Shown piece after piece: positions 6,183 through 8,167 of a stretch of DNA of 8,167 bases. A program made the translations under genes and the position numbers. The notes under the pieces were generated by a model. It saw only the letters and a program-made list of their open reading frames with translations, did no database searches and had not been told where the DNA came from. How positions within the stretch are numbered: position 1 is the stretch's first letter; each line of letters starts with the position of its first letter. This stretch comes from Nitrosotalea sp. (GTDB lineage: Archaea; Halobacteriota; Syntropharchaeia; Alkanophagales; Methanospirareceae), in NCBI GenBank assembly GCA_020725315.1, contig DYFG01000069.1:1-8167 (forward strand), given 5' to 3'.

Positions 6183-7115
6183 CTACTCGTAGACTGGCTC
6201 CAGCCATCTCATGTATCTCTCATCTCTTGCATTCACCACATCGAAGAACTTCCTCTGTATCACGCTCGTCACTTCACCTCTCTTACCTTTGCCTATCCTT
6301 ACACCATCTATCTCTCGTATCGGCGAAACTTCCGCTGCTGTTCCTGTAAAAAAGACTTCATCAGCAGTCAATAACTCTTCCTTTGTTAGAGGCTTCTCTA
6401 CCACTTCGTAGCCACTCTCCCGTGCAAGCTCGATTACCGATGCTCTGGTGATTCCCGGCAAAATGGAAGATTCAGCTTCCGGTGTGTATAATGTTGCATT
6501 TTTTACGGCAAATATATTCTCACCCGGACCTTCTGCCACATAGCCATCGCTATCGAGCATTATCGCCTCATCAAAACCTTTTTCCTTCGCGTCTAACACT
6601 GCTAACAGCGAATTGAGGTAATGCCCCACAGCCTTTGCGGTAACAGGCAGTGTCTTAGGGTCTATTCGTCGCCAGGATGAGAACGTGCATCGTATACCGC
6701 TCTCTAACGCTTCTTCTCCGAGGTACGTGCCCCAGCGCCATACCGCAATTGCGACGTCCACCGGACAGCCTGTTGGATTCACACCTAAGTGATGATAGCC
6801 ATAAAAAGCGATTGGTCGTATGTAGCATGCATCAAGTCCATTGATACGGATCGTCTCCTTTATTGCTTCTTTTAGGTCTTCCTCGGAGTACGGTATATCC
6901 ATCTTATATAACCTCGCTGAGTGATACATCCTATCCACGTGCTCTTTCAGCCGGAAAATGAACGAGCCTTTCTCCGTTGCATAGCACCGTATCCCCTCGA
7001 AAACACCAGACCCGTAATGCAATCCGTGTGAGAGAACGTGAACTTTTGCATCCTTCCAATCCACAAAGGTACCATTATACCATATTTTACCCTCGTCTGG
7101 GAGTCTCTCTACCAT
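6183..7115 (-). CDS. ilvE: Branched-chain amino acid aminotransferase (IlvE, class IV)
   Basis: 310 aa from the ATG at 7115, close to E. coli IlvE (309). This PLP enzyme performs the last step of Val, Leu and Ile synthesis: 2-oxo acid + glutamate to amino acid + 2-oxoglutarate, in the cytosol. Motifs, numbered from this ATG: KIWYNGTFVDWKDAKVHVLS (10-29), HYGSGVFEGIRCY (33-45), FRLKEH (54-59), AYIRP-type segment CYIRP (97-101), catalytic Lys161 in TAKAVGHYLNS, EGPGENIF (195-202), ILPGITR (218-224) and FTGTAAEVSPI (256-266). Every class IV/BCAT landmark is intact. The frame extends five codons upstream to a GTG at 7130. I prefer the ATG because a strong TATA box at 7146-7155 predicts transcription start near 7124, between the two candidates, and the N-terminal length then fits the family. 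It lies 73 nt after the shikimate kinase stop but probably has its own promoter. Confidence 0.95.
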   Translation of the reverse strand: MVERLPDEGKIWYNGTFVDWKDAKVHVLSHGLHYGSGVFEGIRCYATEKGSFIFRLKEHVDRMYHSARLYKMDIPYSEEDLKEAIKETIRINGLDACYIRPIAFYGYHHLGVNPTGCPVDVAIAVWRWGTYLGEEALESGIRCTFSSWRRIDPKTLPVTAKAVGHYLNSLLAVLDAKEKGFDEAIMLDSDGYVAEGPGENIFAVKNATLYTPEAESSILPGITRASVIELARESGYEVVEKPLTKEELLTADEVFFTGTAAEVSPIREIDGVRIGKGKRGEVTSVIQRKFFDVVNARDERYMRWLEPVYE

Positions 7116-7145
7116 TGCGCTCTCATCCACGTATTACCTTTTAGT

Positions 7146-7155
7146 TTTATATAAA
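7146..7155 (-). promoter_or_regulatory. Strong TATA box upstream of ilvE
   Basis: The palindromic TTTATATAAA is a near-ideal archaeal TATA box and the best promoter signal in the window. Counting 26-27 nt from its centre places transcription start at about 7124. This excludes the GTG at 7130 from the transcript and leaves a leader of about 9 nt before the ATG at 7115. It shows that ilvE, and perhaps the downstream ATPase, can be transcribed independently of the shikimate kinase gene. Confidence 0.65.
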
Positions 7156-7170
7156 CACTTACTCTTTTAC

Positions 7171-7197
7171 AAAAGAAAACTGACCTCGCTAAACGAG
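7171..7197 (-). terminator. Possible terminator after the shikimate kinase gene
   Basis: On the minus strand a short inverted repeat, CTCG-TTTAG-CGAG (7185-7197), overlaps the shikimate kinase stop codon and is followed by TTTTCTTTT. Archaeal termination relies mainly on such U-rich tracts, so stopping here before the ilvE promoter is plausible. The stem is only 4 bp, so the hairpin itself is weak evidence. Confidence 0.35.
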
Positions 7198-8088
7198 AAA
7201 AGAAAGTTTGTTGTGTATCCTCCGCTTCATTATCCTCCCTTCAACTCCTAATTCACTCCATGCCTCACATACTCTCTCCGCTTGGTCCTCGCGCTCATCC
7301 AGTAAAGCGACGAAAGAAGGACCTGTCCCAGAGAGGCTCACTCCCTTCACGCCGCATTCCAATGCCTTTACCATTGGTTCAGGGTCAAAATTCAACGCAG
7401 CACAGTATAAAAAGCCATTCAACGTCATTGCCTCTTCAAATCGCTCATTCAATGCCAATTCATACGCAAGGTTCACCCAGGGGGCTATCAATCTCGACCG
7501 TTTTACATCGGTATCAGCGGTATACGCTCTTTCCCGTGGGATGAAAATAAGAACTGCGGAATCTTTCTCCACCCGTTTTATCAACTCCCTCTTTCTGTTG
7601 TCCGTTAGTACGATTCCGCCGAGCATAGAAGCACAGGCATCGTCAAATGCTCCTGTTATCGAGACACCAACATCCAGAGCAGCAGCTACGCCTATTCGTA
7701 TCGCATCCAGCGCGCCTATTCTCTCTTTTGCTTCTTCTCCGATTGCATCCAGAGTAGCAACTACCACGGCATTTGCAGCTGCACTGCTGCTCTTCAACCC
7801 ACTTCCAATTGGGATCTCACTTCGCGTCTTCACATGGGCATGTAACGGCATATTGAACTTCCTCAGCACTAACTCCACACACCGCTCTATCAACCGTGTA
7901 TCAGCATGCTCTTCCTCTTCCTGCTCGATCTCTCCTTCTATACCCTTGAAATCCTCACCAAGCTCCACTTCCGCAGAGGTCCATAAGTCTATGCCAAACG
8001 CTGAGCCTTTGTAGGTCGCTATGGCATTTATTATGGTTCCTGCCCCACTTGCCTTTCCATACCCTTTCCCATGTCTCCCCGCTCCCAT
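7189..8088 (-). CDS. aroK: Archaeal shikimate kinase (GHMP kinase superfamily)
   Basis: 299 aa from the ATG at 8088. It phosphorylates shikimate to shikimate-3-phosphate with ATP, in the chorismate route to aromatic amino acids. Archaea use this GHMP-family enzyme, unrelated to bacterial AroK/AroL. Landmarks, numbered from this ATG: GAGTIINAIATYKGSAFGIDL (about 15-35), characteristic of archaeal shikimate kinase; ATP-binding PIGSGLKSSSAAANA (93-107); ITGAFDDACAS (144-154); and GHMP motif 3 SGTGPS (253-258). A Glu-rich stretch (about 46-61, including EQEEEE) lies in a surface-type position. The frame extends four codons further to a GTG at 8100, but a good ribosome-binding site overlaps that GTG and is correctly spaced for the ATG. 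The last residues (NKLSFLV) come from T-rich sequence resembling the motif at other gene ends here. An incomplete gene ends 25 nt upstream, possibly in the same operon. Confidence 0.94.
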   Translation of the reverse strand: MGAGRHGKGYGKASGAGTIINAIATYKGSAFGIDLWTSAEVELGEDFKGIEGEIEQEEEEHADTRLIERCVELVLRKFNMPLHAHVKTRSEIPIGSGLKSSSAAANAVVVATLDAIGEEAKERIGALDAIRIGVAAALDVGVSITGAFDDACASMLGGIVLTDNRKRELIKRVEKDSAVLIFIPRERAYTADTDVKRSRLIAPWVNLAYELALNERFEEAMTLNGFLYCAALNFDPEPMVKALECGVKGVSLSGTGPSFVALLDEREDQAERVCEAWSELGVEGRIMKRRIHNKLSFLV

Positions 8089-8096
8089 GCTTTTAG

Positions 8097-8107
8097 CCAC
8101 CTCTCCC
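8097..8107 (-). promoter_or_regulatory. Ribosome-binding site that fixes the shikimate kinase start
   Basis: The minus strand reads GGGAGAGGTGG, containing GAGGTG, a strong match to the anti-Shine-Dalgarno end of archaeal 16S rRNA. It ends about 9 nt before the ATG at 8088 and overlaps the alternative GTG at 8098-8100, which therefore cannot use it. It is the clearest ribosome-binding site in the window. Confidence 0.7.
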
Positions 8108-8113
8108 TGTACT

Positions 8114-8167
8114 TTACAGACATTTCATCATCTCTAGTATCTCGCACGCCTTGCAAATGCGTGATGC
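8114..8167 (-). CDS. C-terminal end of an unidentified protein (CxxC ending; possibly tRNA-thiolation Ncs6/TtuA-like), partial
   Basis: Only the last 17 codons and the TAA are inside the window; the 5' part lies beyond base 8167. The residues are ASRICKACEILEMMKCL. The ICKACEIL segment, a CxxC followed by a short amphipathic run at the extreme C-terminus, resembles the terminal zinc finger of archaeal TtuA/Ncs6-type tRNA-thiolation proteins, which end in similar C-x-x-C-x-L-L-E sequences. That comparison is from memory and rests on very few residues. Being on the same strand and 25 nt from the shikimate kinase start fits an operon. Another minus-strand frame is also open here but runs into the kinase gene and shows no recognisable motif. 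Confidence 0.45.
   Translation of the reverse strand, partial: ASRICKACEILEMMKCL

Noticed and set aside
7208..8014. 268-codon plus-strand frame opposite shikimate kinase
   Set aside because: It is antisense to a gene with clear GHMP motifs, is rich in Ser/Ala/Pro low-complexity sequence, and has no recognisable domain.
8118..8134. Possible C/D-box guide RNA (ATGATGA on the minus strand)
   Set aside because: It lies within the 3' end of a coding sequence, and there is no D box (CTGA) or paired internal C'/D' boxes at suitable spacing.

Overview
The window reads as ordinary chromosomal housekeeping DNA from a euryarchaeon, most likely a relative of the methanogen/ANME lineages. The lineage is an inference from gene types, not a database match. 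The signs of Archaea are: an archaeal GHMP-type shikimate kinase, a separate PyrI regulatory subunit, a CoaBC with an archaeal-looking N-terminus (HPT...KGTKS), TATA-box-like promoters, and two tRNA genes without an encoded CCA.

Layout: (1) On the minus strand at 29-2061, in transcription order, lie tRNA-Phe(GAA), pyrI (aspartate carbamoyltransferase regulatory chain), tRNA-Ala(GGC) and coaBC (coenzyme A synthesis). coaBC starts only 2 nt after the tRNA-Ala 3' end. (2) On the plus strand at 2197-3204 is a nucleotide-sugar pyrophosphorylase, divergent from tRNA-Phe. (3) On the minus strand from 8167 down to 3230, in transcription order, lie the last 17 codons of an unidentified gene (perhaps a tRNA-thiolation protein), an archaeal shikimate kinase, a branched-chain aminotransferase (ilvE), and a large P-type cation-transporting ATPase. 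The ATPase is convergent with the pyrophosphorylase.

The genes do not form one pathway. Shikimate kinase and IlvE belong to amino-acid biosynthesis, PyrI to pyrimidine control, CoaBC to cofactor synthesis, the pyrophosphorylase to surface or glycan sugar activation, and the ATPase to ion homeostasis. ilvE and the ATPase each have a TATA-like element in the short gap upstream, so the minus-strand run at 3230-8167 need not be one operon.

I see no CRISPR array, transposase, phage gene or evident novel multi-gene system. The least ordinary features are small. A cluster of three perfect hairpins encodes the last ~34 residues of the ATPase. A short T-rich palindromic motif recurs at gene ends and flanks the pyrI/tRNA-Phe segment as near-identical direct copies. 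The tRNA-Ala/coaBC junction suggests that tRNA 3' processing could create a nearly leaderless coaBC mRNA. No stretch over 300 bases lacks a gene; the longest gap is 1836-1987, which holds only probable pyrI promoter elements.
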